NCBI RefSeq assembly: GCF_012790675.1
Contig: NZ_CP046391.1
Coordinates: 1,040,816-1,099,655 of the forward strand
From: Anaplasma platys
GTDB taxonomy: Bacteria > Pseudomonadota > Alphaproteobacteria > Rickettsiales > Anaplasmataceae
Length of the DNA: 58,840 nucleotides
Reading direction: 5' to 3'
The notes beneath the pieces are model-generated. The model was given only the letters and a program-made list of their open reading frames with translations. It was not told where the DNA came from and ran no database searches. Positions 9,853 to 19,539 of the stretch are shown here, one piece after another. The number at the start of each line of letters is the position of its first letter. Positions within the stretch are counted from its first letter, which is position 1. The translations under genes were made by a program, and so were the position numbers.

Positions 9853-10954
9853 CCGGTGGCATCCATAATTTTTTGGCTGGCTTAGCCTATGATGACATGT
9901 GATCTAGGGGTTCTCTCAGTGGCACAAAGCAAGTACCATGTGTTGGCACACATTGCGGTGAAGCTCTCGCAGGTATTCTTGTTTGTTAGGCAATACGTTG
10001 AATCACACTCCACGTTATAACCATGATTCTTGGCGTAGATGGGTGGCAGTATGACCTTAAGGGAGTGCTGCGCTTATTAATGTTTCCTGTTGTAAAAGTT
10101 TCTACGTTTTTGAGCAGTTCACGGGAGCTGCTAGCTGCGGGTGATTTTGTCTTAGCACCCTGAGCTTAAAAGTGGTAGGTGTTTTTTCGTCTTAGAACAG
10201 CACTGGGTTGTAACCCCCGCGGCGAGCGGTAGTTGTTCTAGGAGAATCTTCTTCAAACTTAATCGAACTGCAGGATAGGGGGTTATGCTGTGGCGGTTTG
10301 GACCCTTGCACGGGCCAGGTTGAGCAGTTGAATTTACTGAATGCTGGTCAGTCGTATTGGATATGTCAACGTCGTATTTTTCGGTTTAGAGAGTCTCAAT
10401 AGGAGCTGTGAGGCTATGTTTTTTCAAAACTTCAGGAATGTGTGTGTATTTTTAGAAGGAAATATGTGCGCCCCCGTCGTATTTGATCGAGTTTTTACTT
10501 GTGGAAAAGTAGTAGATACCAGTGAGTTTTGGCAGCCTTCCTAGGTATGTTCCACAGTTTTCTTGTTAATGCATAACGATAATTAGTTTAAAAGCGCTTC
10601 CGTTTGTTAAATACAACACTTAGCGAGGGATACTATTGTGATGCGCCACACGAGTTCTGGCTTGCTTCTTAAGTCCCCGGTCTGTGTCGTGGTCGCCTTC
10701 GCCGAGTGACGCAGTTAAGAACTTGCTTCCAGCGCCACTTTTCTTAACCACAATCCATCAATAAATTATATCGTCGTGCAAGTGCTTTCCATCTGCGGAT
10801 CGGATACTTCCGTCGTCCACCGACAAACAGTTTATTCGATATTTCTTTCGGCTTCTTAATAGCAGATCAAGCAATGACAAAGAGGTCTCTTTCTGTCAGC
10901 TAACGCCCCATCTTGACAACCCACCCACCAGACGCTGTTCAGGTACAAACAACA
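9853..10954. other. 1.1 kb gene-free interval
   Basis: Between ftsA and the converging ATP synthase genes. The longest plus-strand frame (about 67 codons at 10341-10544) lacks a ribosome site and familiar sequence. No tRNA, RNase P, SRP or tmRNA signature was recognised. This is probably decayed coding sequence, or holds an unrecognised small RNA. Confidence 0.5.
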
Positions 10955-11449
10955 CTAATGCAGCTTCTTGATGACGCCCTCATCGTCAGAGAAACTTGTT
11001 ATCTCTCCACTTCCTTCGACAGGTTTGCTCTCCAGCTCCTCGCGCAGGTAGCCGCGCGTGGCATCGACAGCAGTATCAACCGCTGCCATCCGCAACGTTC
11101 TGACAAACCCCTCCACACGGAGCTCTATACGTTCCGTGGCCATGTTGATTTGTTCCTCAACGAGCTGCTCAAGTTCCTCACGCCCTTTCTGCAACATCGA
11201 CCTGTACTTGTCCTCCGCGCGTCGCAACACTTCCGCTACCAGAGTATCTACTTCGGCGCTCTTTGCTGCAACACCCGCAAGCAGTATGTCTAGCTTCCTC
11301 GTCAGTTCCGGCCCCCGATTCACCTCTTGTTCGACTTTCCGTCTCCGAGTCTCAAGGAACCCCTTTATGGCACGCCGTGCACCCTTATAAGCCAAAACGA
11401 CTCCCGCACAAAAGGCAAGATCAACAACCAGATGCGCACTATCCATCAT
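10955..11449 (-). CDS. atpF: ATP synthase F0 subunit b
   Basis: A peripheral-stalk subunit linking the membrane F0 to F1. The 164-residue protein has one N-terminal membrane segment (about 8-25) followed by a long charged helix (EVNRGPELTRKLDIL...) typical of b-type stalks. It is the last gene of the atpB-atpE-atpF'-atpF order found in alphaproteobacteria, and its start overlaps the last base of the upstream b' gene, so the two are translationally coupled. Sequence identity within the b family is always low, so assignment as b rather than b' rests on position. Confidence 0.88.
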   Translation of the reverse strand: MMDSAHLVVDLAFCAGVVLAYKGARRAIKGFLETRRRKVEQEVNRGPELTRKLDILLAGVAAKSAEVDTLVAEVLRRAEDKYRSMLQKGREELEQLVEEQINMATERIELRVEGFVRTLRMAAVDTAVDATRGYLREELESKPVEGSGEITSFSDDEGVIKKLH

Positions 11450-11949
11450 TATCTACCTCCGTACACCTTAGAGACCAGCACCCGAAGCCTCTCTTTTTGT
11501 ATTTTTCTTACACCACACACTGCTGTACAATACGCATGGGCAACCTCCGCGGCCAGCCCCATCAAGTTTTCCCGTTCAACCTGTGCAATGCGTTCCAAGT
11601 TTTCTTCGGTAGCCCCATACAACTCCTCCAACTCGGTTTCGAGCATAGCGAACACACACCACCTTATCTCGTCCAGCTCATTCTGTGCCTTTTCTAATAA
11701 CCGTTGCGTCTCCATTTCTGCACGTTCTAGCGCAACCTTTTGTTTCAGTAGCTCACTCTGCGCTCTCTCATAGGCACGCTCCGACATCTCAACACCCTCG
11801 TCAAGTATCGCAACTCTCCCCGCATTTACCTTGTGTATTTTCGGTAAAACTACGCCTCTCACCACAAAATACAGCGACAGAAACGCAGCAGAAAACCAAA
11901 AGACCTGCGAAGGATAGAGAGAGAAATCAAGTTGAGGGACTACGTCCAT
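11449..11949 (-). CDS. ATP synthase F0 subunit b' (second stalk subunit)
   Basis: A 166-residue stalk protein. It has a short N-terminal lead with PQLDFSLYPSQVFWFSAAF, a form characteristic of b' subunits, one membrane helix, and an extended coiled coil rich in Glu, Gln and Arg. Possession of both b and b' as separate genes is an alphaproteobacterial and cyanobacterial trait; together they form a heterodimeric stator. It lies 6 bases after atpE and overlaps atpF by one base. It is often labelled atpF' or atpG. Confidence 0.87.
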   Translation of the reverse strand: MDVVPQLDFSLYPSQVFWFSAAFLSLYFVVRGVVLPKIHKVNAGRVAILDEGVEMSERAYERAQSELLKQKVALERAEMETQRLLEKAQNELDEIRWCVFAMLETELEELYGATEENLERIAQVERENLMGLAAEVAHAYCTAVCGVRKIQKERLRVLVSKVYGGR

Positions 11950-11955
11950 GCAAGT

Positions 11956-12180
11956 CTAGCCAGCAACAAAGATCAACAGTAAAGCCAAAAGGAACGAGAA
12001 CAGACCCATTGCTTCGACCAAGGCAGCCCCTGTGTAGACATACTTCTTCAATTTGTCCTCTGTTTCTGGATTGCGAGCAATACCATTCAGCATGGAAGAG
12101 AAAACAGCAGCTACACCCAAAGCGGACGCTACCATGCCGAGGACGCTCAGCCCAACAGCAACAAACCTAAGAGAGTCCAT
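11956..12180 (-). CDS. atpE: ATP synthase F0 subunit c
   Basis: The proton-carrying ring subunit, 74 residues with two membrane helices joined by the polar loop ARNPET (35-40). The proton-binding carboxylate is Glu56 in the second helix (ALVEAMGLF). The chosen start (ATG 12180, MDSLRFV) gives the family's usual length; an upstream in-frame ATG (12204) would add eight residues, but its codons contain the GGTGGTGG that likely serves as ribosome site. A strong promoter lies directly upstream, consistent with the high c-subunit stoichiometry. Confidence 0.95.
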   Translation of the reverse strand: MDSLRFVAVGLSVLGMVASALGVAAVFSSMLNGIARNPETEDKLKKYVYTGAALVEAMGLFSFLLALLLIFVAG

Positions 12181-12212
12181 TACCACCACCAGTGCAAATT
12201 TCAATTATGCAG

Positions 12213-12240
12213 ATTATATTATATGGCCGCATGAAGTCAA
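12213..12240 (-). promoter_or_regulatory. sigma70-type promoter of atpE
   Basis: On the minus strand TTGACT (12240-12235), a 16-base spacer and TATAAT (12218-12213). A second overlapping TATAAT lies at 12223-12218. Predicted transcription starts near 12206, giving a leader of about 25 bases before the atpE ATG. It allows extra atpE-atpF'-atpF transcription independent of atpB. Confidence 0.65.
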
Positions 12241-12371
12241 TTAGTAATTAACCTTTCGCTTCGCGATTCGTGCAATACAAGGCGCGACCAGACCCATGTG
12301 TTCATATTCACACAGGTCACGTGTACACTAGCCGCACTTTTTTGTTGGACATATTTTAAAGATGGATTACT

Positions 12372-13103
12372 TCAGTGTTCCGTCACGGCATCGGCTAAAT
12401 ACACAGTCGTCAGGACGGTGAAAATATAGGCCTGCAGCACTGCGACGAAAATCTCGAACGCAATTAGCACCATTATGAAGGCAAACGGCAACGGCGCGAG
12501 CACCGGATGCATTTTCAACACAAATTCCGCAATGACAGCTATGATTGTATGCCCCGCTATCATGTTAGCAGCCAACCTAATCGCCAGGCTCACAGGACGT
12601 GCCAGGTATGCAAAGAGTTTTATGAAAACCATCATGGGCGCGAGCCACATGGGTGTGCCTTGTGGCAAAAATATCTCTAAAAAATGCAGACCTCGATGTT
12701 TGAAGCCTATCACGGTTACCCCAGCACATACCACCATCGACAGCGCCAATGTTACCGATATATGGCTAGTGGCGGTAAACCCAAAGGGGAGAATGCCAAT
12801 CAAATTACAGGCAAGCACAAACAAAAATGTCGTCAGAACTAGAGGCACATACCGCACCCCCGCCGGCCCAGCATTGCTTTCTATGGCATCCGCAACGAAG
12901 TCGTAGATAAGCTCCACAGCAGTGTAAGAAAGGCTCGGCGAAGCACAGGAACTCTTACGCAGTGCCAAGAGGAGTAGGGCCACAGACACCAACGATGCTA
13001 AGACCATGAAAAGGGCGCAGTTGGTAAAACTCACGTCCAAACCACCAAACGGGGTAGGAATTTCAAGCAATTTCACCACCCTAAACTGCTCTAACGGACT
13101 CAA
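12372..13103 (-). CDS. atpB: ATP synthase F0 subunit a
   Basis: The membrane stator subunit that forms the proton half-channels. From TTG 13103 the protein is 243 residues and begins [16 protein letters not shown], matching the PLEQF start of alphaproteobacterial AtpB. The essential arginine is in [14 protein letters not shown] in the penultimate helix. The frame stays open upstream to 13307 (another 68 residues, mostly polar and Arg/His-rich), which fits no AtpB, so a short TTG start is preferred; GGGAAA precedes it. First gene of the F0 cluster; the F1 genes are not in this window. Confidence 0.9.
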   Translation of the reverse strand: MSPLEQFRVVKLLEIPTPFGGLDVSFTNCALFMVLASLVSVALLLLALRKSSCASPSLSYTAVELIYDFVADAIESNAGPAGVRYVPLVLTTFLFVLACNLIGILPFGFTATSHISVTLALSMVVCAGVTVIGFKHRGLHFLEIFLPQGTPMWLAPMMVFIKLFAYLARPVSLAIRLAANMIAGHTIIAVIAEFVLKMHPVLAPLPFAFIMVLIAFEIFVAVLQAYIFTVLTTVYLADAVTEH

Positions 13104-13324
13104 GCTTTTCCCGAAGTTACTTTCTAAGGGTTCAGTATCATGCAGAATACCCCGCTCGTCAACCAGGTTGTGGCAATGTTGGCGGATGTTTGGTAAATTT
13201 TTGATTATAACATGGGAGGACAGCCTCAGTGCCTTAGACGGCATACGCGGCAAGAGTGAGCGCAGCACGTTTGCTATTGCTGGGGGGAGGTTGTATACTG
13301 GTCGCATCTGTCGGCGTATTTGTT

Positions 13325-14575
13325 ATGGCTACTGAGTTTTTGGATATGGCCATGCCTGCCATGGCTGCAAGTGGACATGGCGGGGTTGCTGAGTACGTAG
13401 CGCGTTCTGTGCATGTGAGCGACAAGTTTTTTTCGAATCTTCCCGATGTTATTACGGAGCACCCAGGAAGAGGGTTTCTCGTTGCGGATTCGAATACCGT
13501 GCGTTTGCTTGATTCATCTACCGTGCAGTCTATGGATCACTACATCATCCAAGGCGAGTATAACGCTTCAGAGTACCTTGTCGATAGCATTAGGAAAGTA
13601 TCGAGGAATTCTGACTTCATAGTCGCACTGGGTAGTGGCTCGATTAATGACATGTGCAAATATGCTAGCTTCATCGAGGGGAAGGAATATGTGTCGTTTC
13701 CCACGGCTCCATCAATGAATGGATATGCCTCTCCCACGGCTTCGATAACTATGGAGAACGGCATAAAGAAGTCGCTTCCCGCTAAGTTGCCACAAGCTAT
13801 TTATATGGATGTGGGGGTGCTGAGTAATGCACCGCAAAGGATGATAAACAGCGGGTTTGCTGATTTCATCTGTAGAGCTACAGTAAAGGCAGATTGGTGG
13901 ATTTCACACTTGCTGTTGGGGACTCCATATAGTGAAGTACCGTTTGACATAACGGACACTTGCTCTAGAGCCCTGCTGGAAAATTATCAGGGATTAGTAC
14001 ATAGAGATAGGACGGCTACTATGGTTTTGATGCAGGCCCTGATCTTATCTGGTATTGGTATGCTTATAGTCGGTGGTAGTCAGTCTGCAAGTCAGGGGGA
14101 GCACATTGTAGCTAGCGCAACAGAGCTTTTAGATAATCACAGTTTTTTACACGGTGAGCGCATTGGAGTGGCAACTATGTGCATGGCAAAACTGCAGAAA
14201 AGCATTTGCAGTTCCAGGCCGAAGCTGCACGCAACCCTTCTTGCTGCAGATACTCTGCGGAAGTATTTTAGAGAGTGCTTTGTGGATGAGTTTTGCGCTA
14301 CGCTGTCTAAAAAGTCCATAGATTCTGAGAAAGCCGAACATTTGAACAATACCATATGCGAAAAGTGGGGGCAGATATCTGATATTGTCGACACCAAGGT
14401 CCATGACGTCGCCCGTATGAAGGATATTTTTAAGTATCTGGGTGCGCCAAATGTGCCTGAGCATGTGGGATGGTCTACAGAAAAGTATAATAGAATTGCC
14501 GACATTGCGTTTGTTACCAGGGATCGGTTTACCTTTCTTGATTTGGCGCACCATGCACGGATAAATGTTGCTTAG
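13325..14575 (+). CDS. Glycerol-1-phosphate dehydrogenase-like protein (AraM/EgsA family)
   Basis: A metal-dependent NAD(P)H dehydrogenase related to archaeal EgsA and bacterial AraM, which reduce dihydroxyacetone phosphate to sn-glycerol-1-phosphate. About 416 residues. The nucleotide-binding GSGSIND is followed by YVSFPTAPSMNGYASP, near-diagnostic for AraM. Metal-ligand positions are retained: Asp in SGFADFICR, His in QGEHIVASATE and His in FLHGERIGVATM. Start uncertain: ATG 13325 is used; GTG 13256 would add a hydrophobic N-terminus and neither has a good ribosome site. Product stereochemistry cannot be read from sequence, and a role in lipid or glycerol metabolism is inference. It is divergent from atpB. 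Confidence 0.8.
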   Translation: MATEFLDMAMPAMAASGHGGVAEYVARSVHVSDKFFSNLPDVITEHPGRGFLVADSNTVRLLDSSTVQSMDHYIIQGEYNASEYLVDSIRKVSRNSDFIVALGSGSINDMCKYASFIEGKEYVSFPTAPSMNGYASPTASITMENGIKKSLPAKLPQAIYMDVGVLSNAPQRMINSGFADFICRATVKADWWISHLLLGTPYSEVPFDITDTCSRALLENYQGLVHRDRTATMVLMQALILSGIGMLIVGGSQSASQGEHIVASATELLDNHSFLHGERIGVATMCMAKLQKSICSSRPKLHATLLAADTLRKYFRECFVDEFCATLSKKSIDSEKAEHLNNTICEKWGQISDIVDTKVHDVARMKDIFKYLGAPNVPEHVGWSTEKYNRIADIAFVTRDRFTFLDLAHHARINVA

Positions 14576-14660
14576 ATGGTGCAAGTGGTTGTAAGCCGGA
14601 GGTACGAGGCAGCTTCACGTCCGCATTACGCCGTTGATCCGATATGGCCGCTGCTGGTGA

Positions 14661-16430
14661 TTACTGTGTTGGGCTTTGTTGAGGCAGGGTGGTTCCGTGC
14701 AAGGTTGCGTCGGTGAAGTTTACGTTTCTGACAATTGCGTCACTGAAGTCAGCAAATGACAGATTGACCCTAGAAAAATTTATATTTTCCAGGTGCGAAC
14801 CTCTAAACTTTACTCCTGCAAGTATGGAGTCAGAAAAGTCAACATCACTGAAGCTCACACCGCTGAAATCCAGGTAGGAATAATTCACACTCAGAACACT
14901 GTCGGTCTGCAGCAACTCGTGTATGTCATCCATGGAGTTCAAAGTTCCTCCCGGCTCTACTACGCCATTATCCATCATCACTGTGTTCTTGAACGTACAA
15001 TTATCAAACACGGCATCAGCAAGCTTATTTCCGTGGACGCTTGAGCCGAGAAAGGCGGATTTTGCGAAGTTTACTCCAGTCATGTCACTTTCCACGAAGC
15101 TAGCCCTGTCAAAAGTGCTTCCCTGGAATTTTGCCTTTCCAAACTTGCTGTTGTAAACGATTACATCTTTCAAGATCGAGTCATCCCACTTGGTATCTGC
15201 AGCATTGATCCCGCTATATACTGACTTTAACACACGGAAATTGCTTGCTGAAGAGCCGCTAAAGTCAGTATCAGAAGCGGTGACCCCCTCAAACATAGCA
15301 TTGTTTAGTGACACATATTGAAAGTCAGTCCGACTTATATCCGTATTTCGCACTGTAGCCCCATTTAGGATAGCAAAGCGCATGTGGCTGCTTGAAATTT
15401 TCGCAGAATCTAGAGACACCTCGCGAAGATCCGCTTCCTGCAGCATAGACTCTGATATTGATATTCCCTCCATGACGGCTTTATGCATTATGGCATTGTT
15501 CAGATTTACTCCAGCGAAGACGGCTCCGTTCATTATTGCCCCGCTAAAATCTGTGTCACGCATATCAGAGTGGTATACATCTGCAGCATGCATATTTGCA
15601 TGGCTCAAATTAGTTTTTCGCAAGCTTGCAGAGCGTATGCTGGCCAACTCCAAGTTAGTGTTGCTGAGATCACTGCCGGTTAAATCTGCAAAGTTCAAGT
15701 TCACTCCGTACATAAGCGAGTTTTTCAACAAAGAATGTTGTATCAAGGCTCCCTGCAGATTTGCTCCCAGGAGGTTGGCATTTGACAGGTCGCTATCCAG
15801 AATAGTTGCTCTGTTAGCATCTGCGTCTTGAAAATTTGCTTTGTGGAAAGAAGTCTTGTTTATAGATGCAGAAGGTAATTCGGCATTTGAAAAATTAGCC
15901 AGCTCTCCGGTAACCTCCTGAAACGTGATCTCCTGCATATCCGAACCGATAAAGAGCGTGTTTCCCAGATTGGACGATGTAATTTTCACTCCACTCAAAT
16001 CTGCAAGAGACAGATTAGAAAACCGCAGATCAACATTTTCAAAACGGGACTTATTCAGATCTGTATTGGAAAAATCCGCGCCGCGCATGTCGCAGTTTGC
16101 GAATACGGTGCTGGAGATGTTGCTGTGTTTGAAATTGGTGTGCACCAGATTGGCTCCTTCAAAGATTGCACCCCTCATATCCAGCTCGCTGAAATCAGCC
16201 CCGTAGAAGTTATCGCCAAATTCTTTGACAAAATTGGGGGCAACCCCCCTGGCATTGCACTTTACGATAAAGTCCCGATAGTCCTGTCGTGTGTAACTGT
16301 TCTTCTTCATATTTTCGACATCCCTAATTAGGAGATGCCTACCGCTTTCGTTCTCGGAAGCGTGCACGTAGCTGATAAGGCAGGAGACGACCATGGCGCC
16401 AACCATCAACATCTTCCCAAACTGAGACAT
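14661..16430 (-). CDS. Exported pentapeptide-repeat protein
   Basis: The start at ATG 16430 has GGGAG 8 bases upstream and gives a classical signal peptide (MSQFGKMLMVGAMVVSCLI, cleavage likely after YVHA). The protein is 589 residues. From about residue 70 to the end it is almost entirely pentapeptide repeats of the A(D/N)LXX or (D/N)FXXX kind (GADFSELDMRGAIFEGANL and similar), interrupted once by a spacer near NGVVEPGGTLNSMDD. Such repeats fold into a right-handed square beta-helix about 25 turns long here. The family includes gyrase-protecting proteins, but a signal peptide points to periplasm or surface, where the function is unknown. An alternative ATG at 16469 would add 13 residues. Confidence 0.88.
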   Translation of the reverse strand: MSQFGKMLMVGAMVVSCLISYVHASENESGRHLLIRDVENMKKNSYTRQDYRDFIVKCNARGVAPNFVKEFGDNFYGADFSELDMRGAIFEGANLVHTNFKHSNISSTVFANCDMRGADFSNTDLNKSRFENVDLRFSNLSLADLSGVKITSSNLGNTLFIGSDMQEITFQEVTGELANFSNAELPSASINKTSFHKANFQDADANRATILDSDLSNANLLGANLQGALIQHSLLKNSLMYGVNLNFADLTGSDLSNTNLELASIRSASLRKTNLSHANMHAADVYHSDMRDTDFSGAIMNGAVFAGVNLNNAIMHKAVMEGISISESMLQEADLREVSLDSAKISSSHMRFAILNGATVRNTDISRTDFQYVSLNNAMFEGVTASDTDFSGSSASNFRVLKSVYSGINAADTKWDDSILKDVIVYNSKFGKAKFQGSTFDRASFVESDMTGVNFAKSAFLGSSVHGNKLADAVFDNCTFKNTVMMDNGVVEPGGTLNSMDDIHELLQTDSVLSVNYSYLDFSGVSFSDVDFSDSILAGVKFRGSHLENINFSRVNLSFADFSDAIVRNVNFTDATLHGTTLPQQSPTQ

Positions 16431-16703
16431 CACTCGCGCTCCCAAGACTACTGATTCACCACTGGTCATAAAACAAACACAGGCACAACTTCACTGTCCC
16501 CATTGTAACGGGCAAAAACTCAAAAAGTATTAATCCCTTTCATGAGCAAATCAAAGACATATTCGAGATGTTTGTGCTAGGGTCTATATCATGTCCATGC
16601 ATTTTTCTACAAGTGGACGTGTAGTTGTAGTTGTGCAGAGCAAGATGGATGGCACTTTTAAGCCATATGCGGGGCTAATATGTTATAGGATGGTAATAGG
16701 GCA

Positions 16704-17348
16704 GTGAAGTATAGACTTCTATGTAAAATTTGTGGGGGTGTACTACCGTTCACAGCATTACTAGCGCTCGGCATATGGCAGCTTGCACGCTTGCAGGAAA
16801 AGATATTGATAGAAACTCGTATGGAGACTGCGGTAATCGCGCTGCCGGGAACTGATATTCGCAGCTTTGCGTATTCAAGGGTTAAATTGTTAGGTGCGTT
16901 TCAACAGCCGTTTTTCCGTGTTTTTGCCGGCAAGAATGGTTACTATTGGGTGCAACTCATGTTATTGACAGATGGTAGGTATATTTTGGTTAACAGAGGC
17001 ACGTTTCTTGGGGAGTTTTTTCCTGATGACAATAAAGAGGGCGAAGTGTCGGTAAGAGGCATTTTGTATTGCAAATTGAAGAACACTTCAAGGTGGGTAG
17101 CCTCAAACGATGCACAAGGAAATCTTTGGTTTTGGTACGATATCGAGCATATGTCTCGAACGCTTGGAAAGTCGCTGCAGCCATGTATAGTGTGGGGAGA
17201 TAATACTGCGGTTTTTGCTGGCCTGCAGTGCAATGCACCACTAAAAGTCAGGAATGACCACCTTCAGTACGCCCTTACATGGTTTATATTGGCTGCAGTG
17301 TGGGCGGGTGGTTATATATGTTTTCTCAGAGGGAGGGACAAGAGTTAA
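16704..17348 (+). CDS. SURF1 family cytochrome oxidase assembly protein
   Basis: SURF1 helps insert haem a into subunit I of aa3-type cytochrome c oxidase. The 214-residue protein has two membrane helices, one at each end, with a periplasmic domain between them, the standard topology. Motifs are GIWQLARLQEK after helix 1, LVNRGTF in the middle, and the C-terminal NDHLQYALTWFILA. The start is GTG 16704, preceded by AGGG. It fits with Cox11 (41737-42276) as part of oxidase biogenesis. The neighbours on both sides are on the opposite strand, so it is probably monocistronic. Confidence 0.9.
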   Translation: MKYRLLCKICGGVLPFTALLALGIWQLARLQEKILIETRMETAVIALPGTDIRSFAYSRVKLLGAFQQPFFRVFAGKNGYYWVQLMLLTDGRYILVNRGTFLGEFFPDDNKEGEVSVRGILYCKLKNTSRWVASNDAQGNLWFWYDIEHMSRTLGKSLQPCIVWGDNTAVFAGLQCNAPLKVRNDHLQYALTWFILAAVWAGGYICFLRGRDKS

Positions 17349-17713
17349 TTGCGTTTCTACACGAAAGTTGTGGCATTGCATGGTAACCCGCTGGTTTTGT
17401 GGTATATGTACCTTTCCTTATTACTGCGTCGAACCAATCATTAACGAATAACGACTTTTGCTGTTCTTTTTATTTCCACGCAGCACACCAATGGTTTTCT
17501 TGTTTTCGACCAGAACCCTGAGTTTGCTAACGGTGTCTGCCGTTACGAGTTGGTGTGCAAGAAGGTTAACTGCGTGACAGCATTCAATGAGTTATAGACG
17601 AGCTATAGATATAGATGCAGAATGCCATAAGCATCAGTCACCGAACTGCGCGTGTGCATTGTTGCACCGAACAGTAGTTGAGTTTCTGTTTTGTTCTAAT
17701 AATCAGTTGTGCG
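17349..17713. other. gene-free interval
   Basis: About 365 bases between the convergent SURF1 gene and the oxidase-like gene. No open frame, RNA gene or clear terminator hairpin was recognised. Confidence 0.4.
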
Positions 17714-19072
17714 CTACAGCCCAACTTTGGACGTGCGTGCTTTGTTTTTGTATATGCAAATCAGGGTGAGCAGAATGAATAATGACCCACCTAAGATTGC
17801 TAGTGCTCCGCCGAATGAAAAGCAATGCTTTGCAAGCTTTGATGCCGCATCAGGAATGTGGGTGACTTTGCGTAGTGCTCCATAACCCCCAAGCAATTCA
17901 AGGCCAGTTATGTGTAAGACCTGTCCAGCGCTATATAACCCCAGCTGCGCATTTCGCCAGCGTAGTGATACTGCTTCATATCCTAACTTTGGCAGCAGGG
18001 AATAAATGAACCCCATGAATGCTGCTGTCATTCCTACGACGCATCCATGATAGTGGGCGGGTATCGTAACCGTCCCGTGTATGCTCAAAACTCCAAGTAT
18101 ACTGCCATAAATAAAAATGGCAGAAGAATATAATAGGTGCCTATTGTCCAGTTTCAGTAGCAATCTTAGATTGGCTATAGTGAAAAATACTAGGAACAGA
18201 GGGATTACTCCTTCGGCTATTCTCATATGCCACGTAAAAAACGTGGCCAGGGCGTCAAAATCTGATGGATGCACGAGATGTGCTGCGGATGCTATAACAA
18301 CAGATGCAGTATTGATGAGAAAAACTGCGCTCAGTAAATACCTGTTGGCGAATCGACATTCTCCAATTTCCAGAAGCAAAACTACCAAGAATGTTTGACT
18401 GAAAACGCCCTGTAATAGGTGTCCAGCGCCCCAGAATATCTGTTCATAAAATTGCAGTCTATCTGCCCCCGAAACTGTAACTGCATGCGCAGAAATGAAA
18501 CATATCAACACCGCAGAGAGCATGGCAGATATGCCATATATGCCGGCCAATGTTGGAGAAGCACGCAGCGAGCTTGTGCGCAAAACCGACGGTGATGTGT
18601 TGAGTACCACCCCAGCAAAAAACAGCGCTAGTCCCGTAAAGAAGGTAGTGTTGTCTATTACTGGAATGTAATTGCTTTTAATGGGAACTGCGTTCCTACT
18701 GACCGCGGATAGCGCCATTATTATGCTTCCCACTGCTGATATAGTCCAAATGTAATTTACATACTTGGATCTTTTGTTGTAGGTCATACTAATCAGCAGT
18801 GACGACATCGCGCAAAGCCACACTAGGACAGAACAGTTAACATGGATTACTAGAGATAGATCAAAAAGTCTGTCTGCGTTACTGACCATGGACTTGAAAA
18901 ACGGCACCCTCAGGAAAACTATGAGGATGGAAAGAATCCCAGAGATACCTAATGAGTGGACTCCAATAAGCAGCCACCCGTGGCACGCTTCGCGGTTATT
19001 ATCGTTGATAGAGACCATACACAGCGACGCAAAAACAGCGAACATGGTACAAGTAACGGTTTTAGTATGCAA
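17714..19072 (-). CDS. Haem-copper oxidase subunit I-like membrane protein
   Basis: A 452-residue protein of about 12 membrane helices, resembling subunit I of haem-copper oxidases, nearer the cbb3/NO-reductase side. Histidines occur at expected ligand positions: VIHVNCSVLVW (helix 2), FWGAGHLLQGVF (helix 6), and the H-x-H of IPAHYHGCVVGM followed by FMGFIYSLLPKLG (helix 10). The adjacent His-His pair that binds copper in helix 7 is not evident; the nearest sequences are HLVHPSD and FTWHMR. No subunit II or III gene adjoins it. It may be a diverged orphan oxidase or a non-catalytic haem protein. The start is TTG 19072; ATG 19045 is possible. Confidence 0.7.
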   Translation of the reverse strand: MHTKTVTCTMFAVFASLCMVSINDNNREACHGWLLIGVHSLGISGILSILIVFLRVPFFKSMVSNADRLFDLSLVIHVNCSVLVWLCAMSSLLISMTYNKRSKYVNYIWTISAVGSIIMALSAVSRNAVPIKSNYIPVIDNTTFFTGLALFFAGVVLNTSPSVLRTSSLRASPTLAGIYGISAMLSAVLICFISAHAVTVSGADRLQFYEQIFWGAGHLLQGVFSQTFLVVLLLEIGECRFANRYLLSAVFLINTASVVIASAAHLVHPSDFDALATFFTWHMRIAEGVIPLFLVFFTIANLRLLLKLDNRHLLYSSAIFIYGSILGVLSIHGTVTIPAHYHGCVVGMTAAFMGFIYSLLPKLGYEAVSLRWRNAQLGLYSAGQVLHITGLELLGGYGALRKVTHIPDAASKLAKHCFSFGGALAILGGSLFILLTLICIYKNKARTSKVGL

Positions 19073-19539
19073 ATGAAAAAGGCCCTTTTGATTATTTGCG
19101 ATACTTTGGTAATAACGTTCAGTTAGTTATCCGCATCAGCATTTACCAACATGTGGCGGAAGTATGGGCGTTATCTATAGGGTTTGTCTGTTTTTTACGT
19201 AGTCTAACATTCGAATAGGCCAAGGTTGTTGCGCTACGTCTTTAGTTATTTTACCAAAGAATTTGGGGTGCCCCTGCTAGTCATACTTTGTTGTTTCGGA
19301 TTAGCGGCCTTATGCCCTACATTGTGCATTAGTGATATAAAATAATTAAGATATTCTTGGTGCAATACACAATGGTGTGTTTGGGCCGACTGAGGGTTGT
19401 TTTTTTTGCGTTGTAGTATGCAAGCGGGGTATGTCATACCAGAATGCTAGTTCAGGGTTTTTCATTATTACTTTGAAGTTCAGAGTTGTTGTAATATCCT
19501 GACGTGGAGAGTGGACTGTGTATTAGGTAGGGTAGTAGC
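19073..19539. other. gene-free interval with divergent promoter space
   Basis: About 470 bases between divergent genes (oxidase-like, minus; pgsA, plus). It contains an 8-T run near 19400 but no recognisable gene or RNA. Confidence 0.4.

Noticed and set aside
10341..10544. 67-codon frame after ftsA
   Set aside because: No ribosome site, no familiar sequence and inside a long gap that looks decayed.
13104..13307. 68-residue N-terminal extension of atpB
   Set aside because: Polar, Arg/His-rich and unlike any subunit a; the family start PLEQF coincides with a TTG codon.
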